From DASSKF01 sp035690725 (GTDB lineage Bacteria; Actinomycetota; Actinomycetes; Actinomycetales; Dermatophilaceae), in contig DASSKF010000235.1 in assembly GCA_035690725.1 (NCBI GenBank), positions 1-40,669 of the forward strand: 40,669 bases of DNA, given 5' to 3'. The first letter of the stretch is position 1, and every line of letters starts with the position of its first letter. A program made the translations under genes and the position numbers. Of this stretch, positions 31,473-38,947 are shown piece after piece. The notes beneath the pieces are model-generated. The model was not told the DNA's origin and did not search any database. It saw only the letters and a program-made list of their open reading frames with translations.

Positions 31473-31524
31473 CCGGGGCGACCGGTCGACCCCGGCCGGG
31501 CGAGCCGTGGTGCCTGCGGCACCA
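31473..31524 (+). terminator. Two tandem hairpins after the 60-residue gene
   Basis: CCGGGG pairs with CCCCGG (31473-31478 and 31490-31495) with a self-complementary CGACCGGTCG inside. TGGTGCC pairs with GGCACCA (31508-31514 and 31518-31524) around a 3-nt loop. They follow the stop codon at 31465 and probably end that transcript. Confidence 0.5.
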
Positions 31525-31531
31525 TCGTGGA

Positions 31532-31987
31532 ATGCACGAACGCCGCCCCGAGGTGGCACTCCTTCCCACGCGCGCGCACGTCCGGGCCGCTGCGGAGCGG
31601 CTCGCGGGCCGGCTGCGGCGCACCCCCGCGTGGACGGTGACCGGCGAGGACGCGCCTACGACCAGCCGGAGGTGGTGGCCGGCCAGGGGACCGTCGCCCT
31701 CGAGCTGGTCGACCAGGTGGCGGATGCGCTCGACACCCTGCTGGTGGTCGTCGGCGGTGGTGGCCTGGCAGGCGGTCCAGCGCTTCGGGGTGGAGGGCCT
31801 GGTGCTGCCCGACGAGGAGGTCGTCGCGGCGCGGCGTGACCTGCGGGAGCGCTTCCGGGTCGTCGTCGTCGAGCACGGCACGGCGGCGGCCTGGGCCGCG
31901 TTGCGGACCGGTGCCCACCGTCCCGGGCGCGGCGAGCGGGTCGGCCTCCTCCTCTGCGGCGCGAACACCGACCCGACGTCCCTCTGA
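31532..31987 (+). pseudogene. Decayed threonine/serine dehydratase gene
   Basis: Three pieces of a PLP-dependent threonine/serine dehydratase lie in two frames. The N-terminal piece (31532 to about 31653, THAHV-like start TRAHVRAAAERLAGRLRRTP) shifts frame into AYDQPEVVAGQGTVALEL...VVVGGGGLAGG (31654 to about 31776). It then shifts back to VLPDEEVVAARRDL...ERVGLLLCGANTDP (about 31772-31987). About 120 residues containing the PLP lysine region are missing at the first junction and roughly 70 at the second, so no active enzyme can be made. An open frame of 151 codons spans the remnant but its middle part is nonsense. The pieces keep high similarity, so the decay seems fairly recent. Confidence 0.85.
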
Positions 31988-32060
31988 CCACTCCCGTCAC
32001 GGCCGTCACGACCCGCCGGGAGCGGGTCCTCGCCTCCGTGGGGCGGGCGCACCCCGCCGG

Positions 32061-32066
32061 TACAGT
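32061..32066 (+). promoter_or_regulatory. Predicted -10 of smc
   Basis: TACAGT about 51 bp before the smc GTG, with no good -35. The leader carries AGGAAG about 8-9 nt before the start codon as ribosome site. Confidence 0.4.
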
Positions 32067-32117
32067 GTTCGCCGTCCCGTCGTAGAGCACCCGACCACCA
32101 CAGGAAGCCGACCGCGC

Positions 32118-35100
32118 GTGTACGTCAAGAGCCTGACCGTGAAGGGTTTCAAGTCCTTCGCCTCGGCGACGTCGATCAAGCTGGAGCCGGGTATCACCTG
32201 CATCGTCGGGCCGAACGGATCCGGCAAGTCCAACGTCGTGGACGCCCTCGCCTGGGTGATGGGTGAGCAGGGGGCCAAGAGCCTGCGGGGCGGCAAGATG
32301 GAGGACGTCATCTTCGCGGGCACCGCCGGCCGACCGCCGCTGGGGCGCGCCGAGGTGTCACTGACCATCGACAACAGCGACGGCGCCCTGCCGATCGACT
32401 ACACCGAGGTGACCATCGCGCGGACGATGTTCCGCAACGGCGGCTCGGAGTACGCGATCAACGGCACCTCCTGCCGGCTGCTCGACATCCAGGAGCTGCT
32501 GTCCGACTCCGGCATCGGCCGGGAGATGCACGTCATCGTCGGGCAGGGCCAGCTCGACACGATCCTGCGGGCGACCCCGGAGGAGCGGCGCGGGTTCATC
32601 GAGGAGGCCGCGGGCGTCCTCAAGCACCGGAAGCGCAAGGAACGGGCGCTGCGCAAGCTGGACCAGATGGAGGCCAACCTCACCCGGGTCACCGACCTGA
32701 CCAGCGAGATCCGGCGCCAGCTCGGGCCGCTCGGCCGGCAGGCCGAGACCGCCCGGAAGGCCGCGGTCATCCAGGCGGACGTGCGCGACGCGCGCCTGCG
32801 GCTGCTCGCCGACGACCTCGTCCAGCTCACCAGCACCCTCGAGCAGGAGGTCGCCGACGAGAGCGCCCTCGTCGCCCAGCGCACCGAGGTCGAGCAGGGG
32901 CTCGAGCGCGCCCAGAGCGGTATGACGCAGCTCGAGCGGGCGGCCGAGGAGGCCGCCCCGCAGCTCACCCGGGCCCAGGAGGAGTGGTTCGCCCTCTCCT
33001 CGCTGCAGGAGCGGCTGCGCTCCACCGGGAGCCTCGCGGCGGAGCGGGTGCGCCTGCTCAGCCAGGACGACGAGGAGGCAGCGGACGGCGCCGGCAGCGG
33101 CTCCAGGGACCCCGAGCAGCTGCGTGCCCAGGCCGCGCAGGTCCGGGAGCAGGAGAGCGCGCTCGACGAGGAGATCGAGCGGGCCCGGCGCTCGCTGGAG
33201 GAGTCCGTGGCGCGGCGGGAGCAGGCCGAGTCCGCCCACGCCGAGGAGCAGCAGCGGCTCGCCCGGCTGGCACGCGCCGCCGCCGACCGGCGGGAGGGGC
33301 TGGCCCGGCTGGCCGGTCAGGTCGCCGCCCGGCGCAGCCGCATCGAGGCCGGCGAGGCCGAGATCGGCCGGCTGCGCGAGAACGGTGCGCAGAGCGCGTC
33401 CCGCGCCGACGAGGCCGAGGGCGAGTTCCGCCGGCTGGAGGCCACGATCGCGGCGGACGAGCAGGGCGAGCAGGGCCTGGACACCGCCCACGAGCAGGCC
33501 GCCGAGGCACTCGAGCGCGCGGAGGCGGAGCTCGAGCAGTGGCGCGAGAAGGCCCGTGTCGCCGACCGGGACCGGCAGACCCTGGGCGCCCGGCTCGAGG
33601 CCCTCGAGCTGAGCCTGCGCCGCAAGGACGGCGCGGAGGCGCTGCTCGCCGCCGGGGACGAGGTCCCGGGCGTGGTCGGCTCCGTCTCGGCCCTGCTGCA
33701 GGTCGACGGGGGCCACGAGGCGGCGATCGCCGCCGCCCTCGGGTGGGCCGCCGACGCCCTCGCCGTCGACTCGCTCGACGCCGCCCGGAGGGCGCTGCAG
33801 CGCCTGCGCGACGACGACGCGGGCCGCGCCGGTCTCCTCGTCGGGGCGACGGCGCCCGGCCGCCCGTCGGGTGCCGCGAGGACCGCTCCGGGCGGCATCG
33901 TCGCGGCGCTCGACGTCGTGCACGGCCCGGAGTCGCTGCGCCCCGCCGTCGCCCGGCTGCTGGCCGACGTGGTGCTGCTGCCGGAGTCCGCCGGGCCGGA
34001 CCTGGCGGCGAGCCTGGTGGAGCAGGGCTGGACGGCCGTCACCGCCGAGGGCGACGTCTTCGCCCCCGGCTTCGTGCGCGGCGGCAGCAGCTCGGCGCCC
34101 AGCCTGATCGAGATCCAGTCGGCCGTCGACGAGACGCGGGAACGGCAGCAGGAGGCCGCCCGGCGCGGCGAGGAGGCGGCGTTCGCGCTGGCCGGTGCCG
34201 AGGAGGAGGTGCGCGCCGCGGGCGAGGTGGTCGACGAGGCGCTCGAGCACCTGCACGAGTCGGACGCCAAGATGTCGGCCGTGGCCGAGCGGCTCGGGCA
34301 GCTCGGCGCCACGATGCGGGCGGCGCGAGCCGAGAGCGACCGCACCGACCGCGCGGTGGCCGAGGCGCGCGAGGCGCTGGAGTCCGGGCGCGCGGAGCTG
34401 ACCGAGCTCGAGGACCGGCTGGCCGCCGCCGAGGAGGAACCGGGGGAGGAGGAGCCCGACCCCGCCGAGCGGGACCGGCTGGCCGAGGAGGCCCGGACCG
34501 CCCGCGCGACGGAGACCGAGGTCCGGCTCACCCTGCGCACCCGCGAGGAGCGCTCGCGGGCACTGCACGGGCGGGCCGACTCCCTGGAGGCGTCGGCGCG
34601 GGCCGAGCTGGAGGCGCGCGAGCGCCGCGTGGCCCGGCGGGAGCGACGCCGCCGGGAGGCCGCTGTCGCCCGCGCCGTGCAGCAGGGCGCGCACCACGCG
34701 GCCGAGTGGGTGTCCGGCTCGTTGCAGCTCGCCAGCGCCGAGCGGGCCCGGGTCGAGCAGGAGCGCACCGAGCGGGAACGCGCGCTCGCCGAGGCCCGTC
34801 GGCAGGTCGCCGCCCTGGGCGACCAGCTGCGCGAGCTCACCGACACGGTGCACCGCGACGAGGTCGCCCGCACCCAGCAGCGCCTGCGGATCGAGGCGCT
34901 GCAGACCAAGGCGGTCGAGGAGCTCGGCACCGAGCCGGATGCCCTCATGGAGGAGTTCGGCCCCCACCAGCTGGTCCCGCCGGTCCCCGGCGCCGACGAC
35001 GCGAGCGGCACGGGTGAGGGGGACCCGCCGGCCGAGCCGAAGCCGTTCGTGCGCGAGGAGCAGGAGAAGCGCCTGCGCCGTGCCGAGCGGAAGCTGAACC

Positions 35101-35765
35101 AGCTCGGCAAGGTCAACCCGCTCGCCCTGGAGGAGTACGCCGCGCTGGAGGAGCGCCACAAGTTCCTCACCGAGCAGCTGGAGGACCTGAAGAGCTCCAA
35201 GCGCGACCTGCTCGACATCGTCCGGGAGGTGGACGAGCGGGTCGAGCGCGTCTTCTCCGAGGCGTTCGCGGACACCGCTGCCCAGTTCGAGGGTGTCTTC
35301 TCGCGGCTGTTCCCCGGCGGCGAGGGCCGGCTCGTCCTCACCGACCCGGGCGACCTGCTGACCACCGGCATCGAGGTGGAGGCCCGTCCGCCGGGCAAGA
35401 AGATCAAGCGGCTCTCGCTGCTCTCCGGTGGGGAGCGCTCGCTGGTCGCCGTGGCGCTGCTCGTCGCGATCTTCAAGGCGCGACCGAGCCCGTTCTACAT
35501 CATGGACGAGGTCGAGGCCGCCCTCGACGACGCGAACCTGGGGCGGCTGATCACCCTGTTCGAGGAGCTGCGCGACTCCAGCCAGCTGATCGTCATCACG
35601 CACCAGAAGCGCACGATGGAGATCGCCGACGCCCTCTACGGCGTCAGCATGCGCGGCGACGGCGTCACCACCGTGGTCTCGCAGCGGCTGCGCGACCTCG
35701 GACCGGGCGGGGGCCGGCCCGGTGGCCCGGGCGCCGTGGAGGAGGCGGATCCGCAGAGCGCCTGA
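32118..35765 (+). CDS. smc: Chromosome segregation ATPase SMC
   Basis: A 1215-residue condensin core protein that, with ScpA and ScpB, extrudes DNA loops and helps segregate chromosomes. Walker A GPNGSGKS (31-38) is in the N-terminal head. Long coiled coils run on either side of a hinge (about 515-655, with GDEVPGVVGS and GFVRGGSSS). The C-terminal head has the signature LLSGGERSL (about 1100) and Walker B YIMDEVEAALDD (about 1127-1138). The GTG at 32118 gives the conserved MYVKSLTVKGFKSF start. Codon use in the coiled coils is extremely Glu/Ala/Arg-rich. The C-terminal 35 residues are Gly/Pro-rich. Confidence 0.97.
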   Translation: MYVKSLTVKGFKSFASATSIKLEPGITCIVGPNGSGKSNVVDALAWVMGEQGAKSLRGGKMEDVIFAGTAGRPPLGRAEVSLTIDNSDGALPIDYTEVTIARTMFRNGGSEYAINGTSCRLLDIQELLSDSGIGREMHVIVGQGQLDTILRATPEERRGFIEEAAGVLKHRKRKERALRKLDQMEANLTRVTDLTSEIRRQLGPLGRQAETARKAAVIQADVRDARLRLLADDLVQLTSTLEQEVADESALVAQRTEVEQGLERAQSGMTQLERAAEEAAPQLTRAQEEWFALSSLQERLRSTGSLAAERVRLLSQDDEEAADGAGSGSRDPEQLRAQAAQVREQESALDEEIERARRSLEESVARREQAESAHAEEQQRLARLARAAADRREGLARLAGQVAARRSRIEAGEAEIGRLRENGAQSASRADEAEGEFRRLEATIAADEQGEQGLDTAHEQAAEALERAEAELEQWREKARVADRDRQTLGARLEALELSLRRKDGAEALLAAGDEVPGVVGSVSALLQVDGGHEAAIAAALGWAADALAVDSLDAARRALQRLRDDDAGRAGLLVGATAPGRPSGAARTAPGGIVAALDVVHGPESLRPAVARLLADVVLLPESAGPDLAASLVEQGWTAVTAEGDVFAPGFVRGGSSSAPSLIEIQSAVDETRERQQEAARRGEEAAFALAGAEEEVRAAGEVVDEALEHLHESDAKMSAVAERLGQLGATMRAARAESDRTDRAVAEAREALESGRAELTELEDRLAAAEEEPGEEEPDPAERDRLAEEARTARATETEVRLTLRTREERSRALHGRADSLEASARAELEARERRVARRERRRREAAVARAVQQGAHHAAEWVSGSLQLASAERARVEQERTERERALAEARRQVAALGDQLRELTDTVHRDEVARTQQRLRIEALQTKAVEELGTEPDALMEEFGPHQLVPPVPGADDASGTGEGDPPAEPKPFVREEQEKRLRRAERKLNQLGKVNPLALEEYAALEERHKFLTEQLEDLKSSKRDLLDIVREVDERVERVFSEAFADTAAQFEGVFSRLFPGGEGRLVLTDPGDLLTTGIEVEARPPGKKIKRLSLLSGGERSLVAVALLVAIFKARPSPFYIMDEVEAALDDANLGRLITLFEELRDSSQLIVITHQKRTMEIADALYGVSMRGDGVTTVVSQRLRDLGPGGGRPGGPGAVEEADPQSA

Positions 35766-35791
35766 CCACGCGACCCACCCGTCCCCTCGGC

Positions 35792-35814
35792 ACGACGCGC
35801 CGCCCGTGCGTCGT
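35792..35814 (+). terminator. Hairpin after smc
   Basis: ACGACGC (35792-35798) and GCGTCGT (35808-35814) form a perfect 7-bp stem with a 9-nt loop 27 bp after the smc stop, followed by a less GC-rich stretch with TTT. A moderate terminator candidate. Confidence 0.45.
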
Positions 35815-35884
35815 TACGTGATCTTTGCCACAACCACGGCGGGTCGGTTGGAGAGGGGTGGCGAGGTCGGGCGACACTGGTGAC

Positions 35885-36169
35885 ATGTTCACGCTCGTCA
35901 TCGCGATGCTCGTCTGCGTCGTCGTCGCCGTCGTCGTCGTGGGCGTCGTGGCCATTCCCGCCCGCCGCGAGGGCCGCGAGATGCTCACCCCGCACGGTGA
36001 GGAGGTCGTGGCGCACGTCCGCCACCGCACCTCCCACGCCGCCGACCGGGCGCGGGAGCGCACGGAGGGCGCCCTCACGACCGCGAGGGCGCGTGCCGAC
36101 GAGGTGCGCAGCCGGTCCGGCTCGGACGCCTCCCGCAACCGGGAGCAGCACGCCGACTCGCGCCACTGA
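35885..36169 (+). CDS. Small membrane-anchored protein between smc and ftsY
   Basis: A 94-residue protein with one N-terminal Val-rich membrane helix (about 3-26) and a charged cytoplasmic tail rich in Arg, Glu and Ala (RTSHAADRARERTEGALTTARARADEVR) that is probably helical. No known family is recognised. The ATG lies 6 nt after GACACT, a near -10 match, so a leaderless start is possible. The position between smc and ftsY is suggestive of membrane/chromosome biology but gives no proof. Confidence 0.6.
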   Translation: MFTLVIAMLVCVVVAVVVVGVVAIPARREGREMLTPHGEEVVAHVRHRTSHAADRARERTEGALTTARARADEVRSRSGSDASRNREQHADSRH

Positions 36170-36244
36170 CCTGACCTCGTCGCCCTGCCCGGAGGCGGGT
36201 TCGTCGGGCTGAAGCGCCACCTCACGGTCTGAGAGGATTCCGCT

Positions 36245-37459
36245 GTGGATCCCGTGACCGAGATCATCGTCATCGCCGCCGGCATCGCCGTGGCCGTCGT
36301 CGCGCTCGTCGTCGGCCTCGTGCGCGGCCGCGGCGGCCGCCGCAGGTCCCTCCCCGGGACCGGGGAGCGGCCCCGCCCCGGCGTGGACTACAGCCCGGGC
36401 GTGGGGGACGACGCCGAGACACCACGGGACAGCGACCGGCGCACGATCGACACCGCCGCCGGCGTCGACACCCTCGAGCCGCCGACCGCCGAGCCGGAGG
36501 TCGTCGAGCCCGAGGAACCGGTCACCGAGCAGCCGGCACCCGTCCGTGGCCGCATGCGGCGGCTGCGCTCCCGGCTCGCGCGCTCCAACACCGCCCTCGG
36601 GCAGGGCCTGCTCACCCTGTTGTCCCGAGGAGGGCTGGACGCGGAGACGTGGGAGGCCGTCGAGGACACCCTGCTGCAGTCGGACCTCGGGGTGGAGGCC
36701 AGCACCGAGGTGCTCGAGTCGCTGCGCCGCCGCGTCGCGGTCGAGGGTGCCCGGGACGAGGCCACCGTCCGGGCCTGGCTGCGCGAGGACCTGCTGGCCC
36801 TGGTCGGCCCGGAGATGGACCGCGAGGTCGCCTCCTCACGGGTGGCGGGCCGACCGGCCGTCGTCATGGTCGTCGGCGTCAACGGCACCGGCAAGACGAC
36901 GACCGTCGGCAAGCTCGCCCGGGTCCTCGTGGCCGAGGACAAGGACGTCATGCTCGGGGCGGCGGACACGTTCCGGGCCGCCGCCGCCGACCAGCTGCAG
37001 ACCTGGGGAGAGCGGGTGGGGGTGCCCACGATCCGCTCCCACCGGGACGGAGCCGACCCGGCCTCCGTCGCCTTCGACGCGGTCAAGGCGGGCGTCGAGA
37101 TGGAGGCCGACGTCGTGCTCATCGACACCGCCGGTCGCCTGCACAACAAGGTGGGGCTGATGGACGAGCTGGCCAAGGTCAAGCGCGTCGTGGAGAAGCA
37201 GAGCCCCATCGACGAGGTCCTGCTCGTGCTCGACGCCACGACCGGGCAGAACGGCATGCGCCAGGCCGAGGTGTTCAGCGAGGCGGTCGACATCAGCGGC
37301 ATCGTGCTGACGAAGCTGGACGGCACCGCCAAGGGCGGCATCGTCGTCGCGGTCCAGCGCAAGCTCGGGGTGCCGGTCAAGCTCGTCGGTCTGGGCGAGG
37401 GCCCGGACGACCTCGCGCCGTTCGACCCCGAGGCGTTCGTCGACGCGCTCATCGCCTGA
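36245..37459 (+). CDS. ftsY: Signal recognition particle receptor FtsY
   Basis: A 404-residue GTPase that receives SRP-ribosome complexes at the membrane. Unlike E. coli FtsY it begins with a true membrane helix (about 5-26), as in other actinobacteria, followed by an acidic linker (about 45-100). The NG domain has GVNGTGKTTT (211-220), DTFRAAAADQL, DTAGRLHNK and TKLDGTAKGG. The GTG at 36245 has GAGAGGA upstream. The partner Ffh is encoded 1.5 kb downstream. Confidence 0.96.
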   Translation: MDPVTEIIVIAAGIAVAVVALVVGLVRGRGGRRRSLPGTGERPRPGVDYSPGVGDDAETPRDSDRRTIDTAAGVDTLEPPTAEPEVVEPEEPVTEQPAPVRGRMRRLRSRLARSNTALGQGLLTLLSRGGLDAETWEAVEDTLLQSDLGVEASTEVLESLRRRVAVEGARDEATVRAWLREDLLALVGPEMDREVASSRVAGRPAVVMVVGVNGTGKTTTVGKLARVLVAEDKDVMLGAADTFRAAAADQLQTWGERVGVPTIRSHRDGADPASVAFDAVKAGVEMEADVVLIDTAGRLHNKVGLMDELAKVKRVVEKQSPIDEVLLVLDATTGQNGMRQAEVFSEAVDISGIVLTKLDGTAKGGIVVAVQRKLGVPVKLVGLGEGPDDLAPFDPEAFVDALIA

Positions 37460-37475
37460 GCCGCCCCTCCCACCT

Positions 37476-37548
37476 CGACCGGACACGCGTTCCGAGAGCC
37501 CGACGGGGTGAAACCCGCGGGATGGCTCGCGGCCGGAGTGTCCGGTCG
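37476..37548. terminator. Long inverted repeat between ftsY and the dehydrogenase
   Basis: CGACCGGACAC (37476-37486) pairs perfectly with GTGTCCGGTCG (37538-37548). Pairing can extend outward through CCTCCC/GGGAGG-like flanks. The 51-nt loop has further small hairpins. It lies between convergent genes and is a likely bidirectional terminator. Confidence 0.6.
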
Positions 37549-37556
37549 CGGGGAGG

Positions 37557-38756
37557 TCAGGTGCTCGGCTGGAGCACGACCTTGATGCAGCCGTCCCGCT
37601 TGTTCATGAACATGTCGTAGGCGTCCGGCGCCTGCTCCAGCGGGAGCCGGTGGGTGGCCAGGTCGCCGGTGCCGAGCGGGTCGCTGTCGTCCATCAGGTG
37701 CGGCATGATGTCGTCGATCCAGCGACGGACGTGCGCCTGGCCCATCCGCAGCTGGATGCCCCGGTCGAACAGGTCCACCATCGGAAGCGGGTCGACCGCG
37801 CCTCCGTAGACGCCGATGACCGACACCGTCCCGCCGCGACGCACCGAGTAGACGGCGTTGAGGAGTGAGGTGAGCCGGTCCACGCCGAAGCGCTGGGCGA
37901 GCGGGGCCGCGACCTGGGAGGGCAGTGCCGCCACCAGCTGCTGGCCCGCCCAGGCCACCGGGTTGCCGTGGGCGTCCATGCCCACCGCCTCGATGACCGA
38001 GTCCGGGCCGCGCCCGTCGGTGCGGTCGCGCAGGTAGGCGGGGAGGTCGCTCACCTGCCGGAGGTCGATGGTCTCCGCACCGTGCCGGCGCGCCATGGCG
38101 AGGCGCTCGGGGACGAGGTCCACGGCATACACCTTCTCGGCTCCGCGGAGCCGGGCGACGCGCACGGCCATCTGGCCGATCGGTCCGAGTCCCAGCACGG
38201 CCACGGAGCCGCCCTGCGGCACGTCGGCGTAGACCACGGACTGCCACGCCGTGGGCACCACGTCGGACAGGTAGAGGAACCGCTCGTCCGGGTAGCCCTC
38301 GGGCACCTTGATCGGGCCGAAGTGCGCCATCGGGATCCGCAGGTACTCGGCCTGCGCGCCGGGCACGTGGCCGTAGAGCTTGGTGTAGCCGAACAGCGAG
38401 GCCCCCTTGCCCTTGCCCTGGTGCGGGTTCTGTGTGGTCTCGCACTGCGCGTAGAGGCCCCGCTGGCACATCCAGCAGTGCCCGCAGGAGATGTTGAACG
38501 GGACGACGACCCGGTCACCGACCTGCAGGTGCCCGGCCGCGTCGGGGCCGACCTCCTCGACGATGCCCATCGGCTCGTGCCCGATGATGTCGCCCTGCTC
38601 CATGAAGGCGCCGAGCGTCTCGTAGAGGTGCAGGTCGGAGCCGCAGATGCAGGTGCTGGTGAGCCGCACCACCGCGTCCGTCGGCTGCTCGATCCGGGGG
38701 TCGGGGACGTTCTCCACCCGCACGTCCCGCTTGCCCTGCCAGGTCAGCGCCCGCAT
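37557..38756 (-). CDS. Zinc-dependent alcohol/formaldehyde dehydrogenase
   Basis: A 399-residue medium-chain dehydrogenase resembling glutathione-independent formaldehyde dehydrogenase-like proteins. Catalytic zinc ligands include Cys38 (CGSDLH) and His60 (GHEPMG). The structural zinc lobe is Cys91, 94, 97 and 105. The NAD loop is LGLGPIGQMA. The ATG at 38756 follows a strong AGGGAGAGGG site; a longer start at 38813 would not be conserved. It could oxidise formaldehyde or other small aldehydes/alcohols; the substrate is not certain. It is divergent from ffh. Confidence 0.9.
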   Translation of the reverse strand: MRALTWQGKRDVRVENVPDPRIEQPTDAVVRLTSTCICGSDLHLYETLGAFMEQGDIIGHEPMGIVEEVGPDAAGHLQVGDRVVVPFNISCGHCWMCQRGLYAQCETTQNPHQGKGKGASLFGYTKLYGHVPGAQAEYLRIPMAHFGPIKVPEGYPDERFLYLSDVVPTAWQSVVYADVPQGGSVAVLGLGPIGQMAVRVARLRGAEKVYAVDLVPERLAMARRHGAETIDLRQVSDLPAYLRDRTDGRGPDSVIEAVGMDAHGNPVAWAGQQLVAALPSQVAAPLAQRFGVDRLTSLLNAVYSVRRGGTVSVIGVYGGAVDPLPMVDLFDRGIQLRMGQAHVRRWIDDIMPHLMDDSDPLGTGDLATHRLPLEQAPDAYDMFMNKRDGCIKVVLQPST

Positions 38757-38935
38757 GCCCTCTCCCTTCGTCGTCGCGGTTGTCGCGGTCGGCCACCTCC
38801 TACCCCGCGGCACCGGTCGGCAACCCCCGTGGCAGCGGGACCGGGGGAGGGGTGAGGGCGTCGACGCAGGTCAGCACGGCGCGCCGGTGGCGGGCCCGAC
38901 GGTCCCGGCTGGTCGGGAGGACGTCGCGGGGAAGT

Positions 38936-38941
38936 TAACCT
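38936..38941 (+). promoter_or_regulatory. Leaderless -10 box of ffh
   Basis: TAACCT ends 6 nt before the ffh GTG at 38948. There is no ribosome site in the 6 nt between them, which fits a leaderless mRNA. The -35 is not recognisable. Confidence 0.45.
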
Positions 38942-38947
38942 TGACCG

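Noticed and set aside
31532..31987. Intact 151-residue protein
   Set aside because: The middle third is an out-of-frame translation of dehydratase sequence, so the open frame is a by-product of two deletions.
32118..35765. Split or fused smc gene
   Set aside because: Head, hinge and tail motifs are in one frame and the length fits the family, so the gene is intact.
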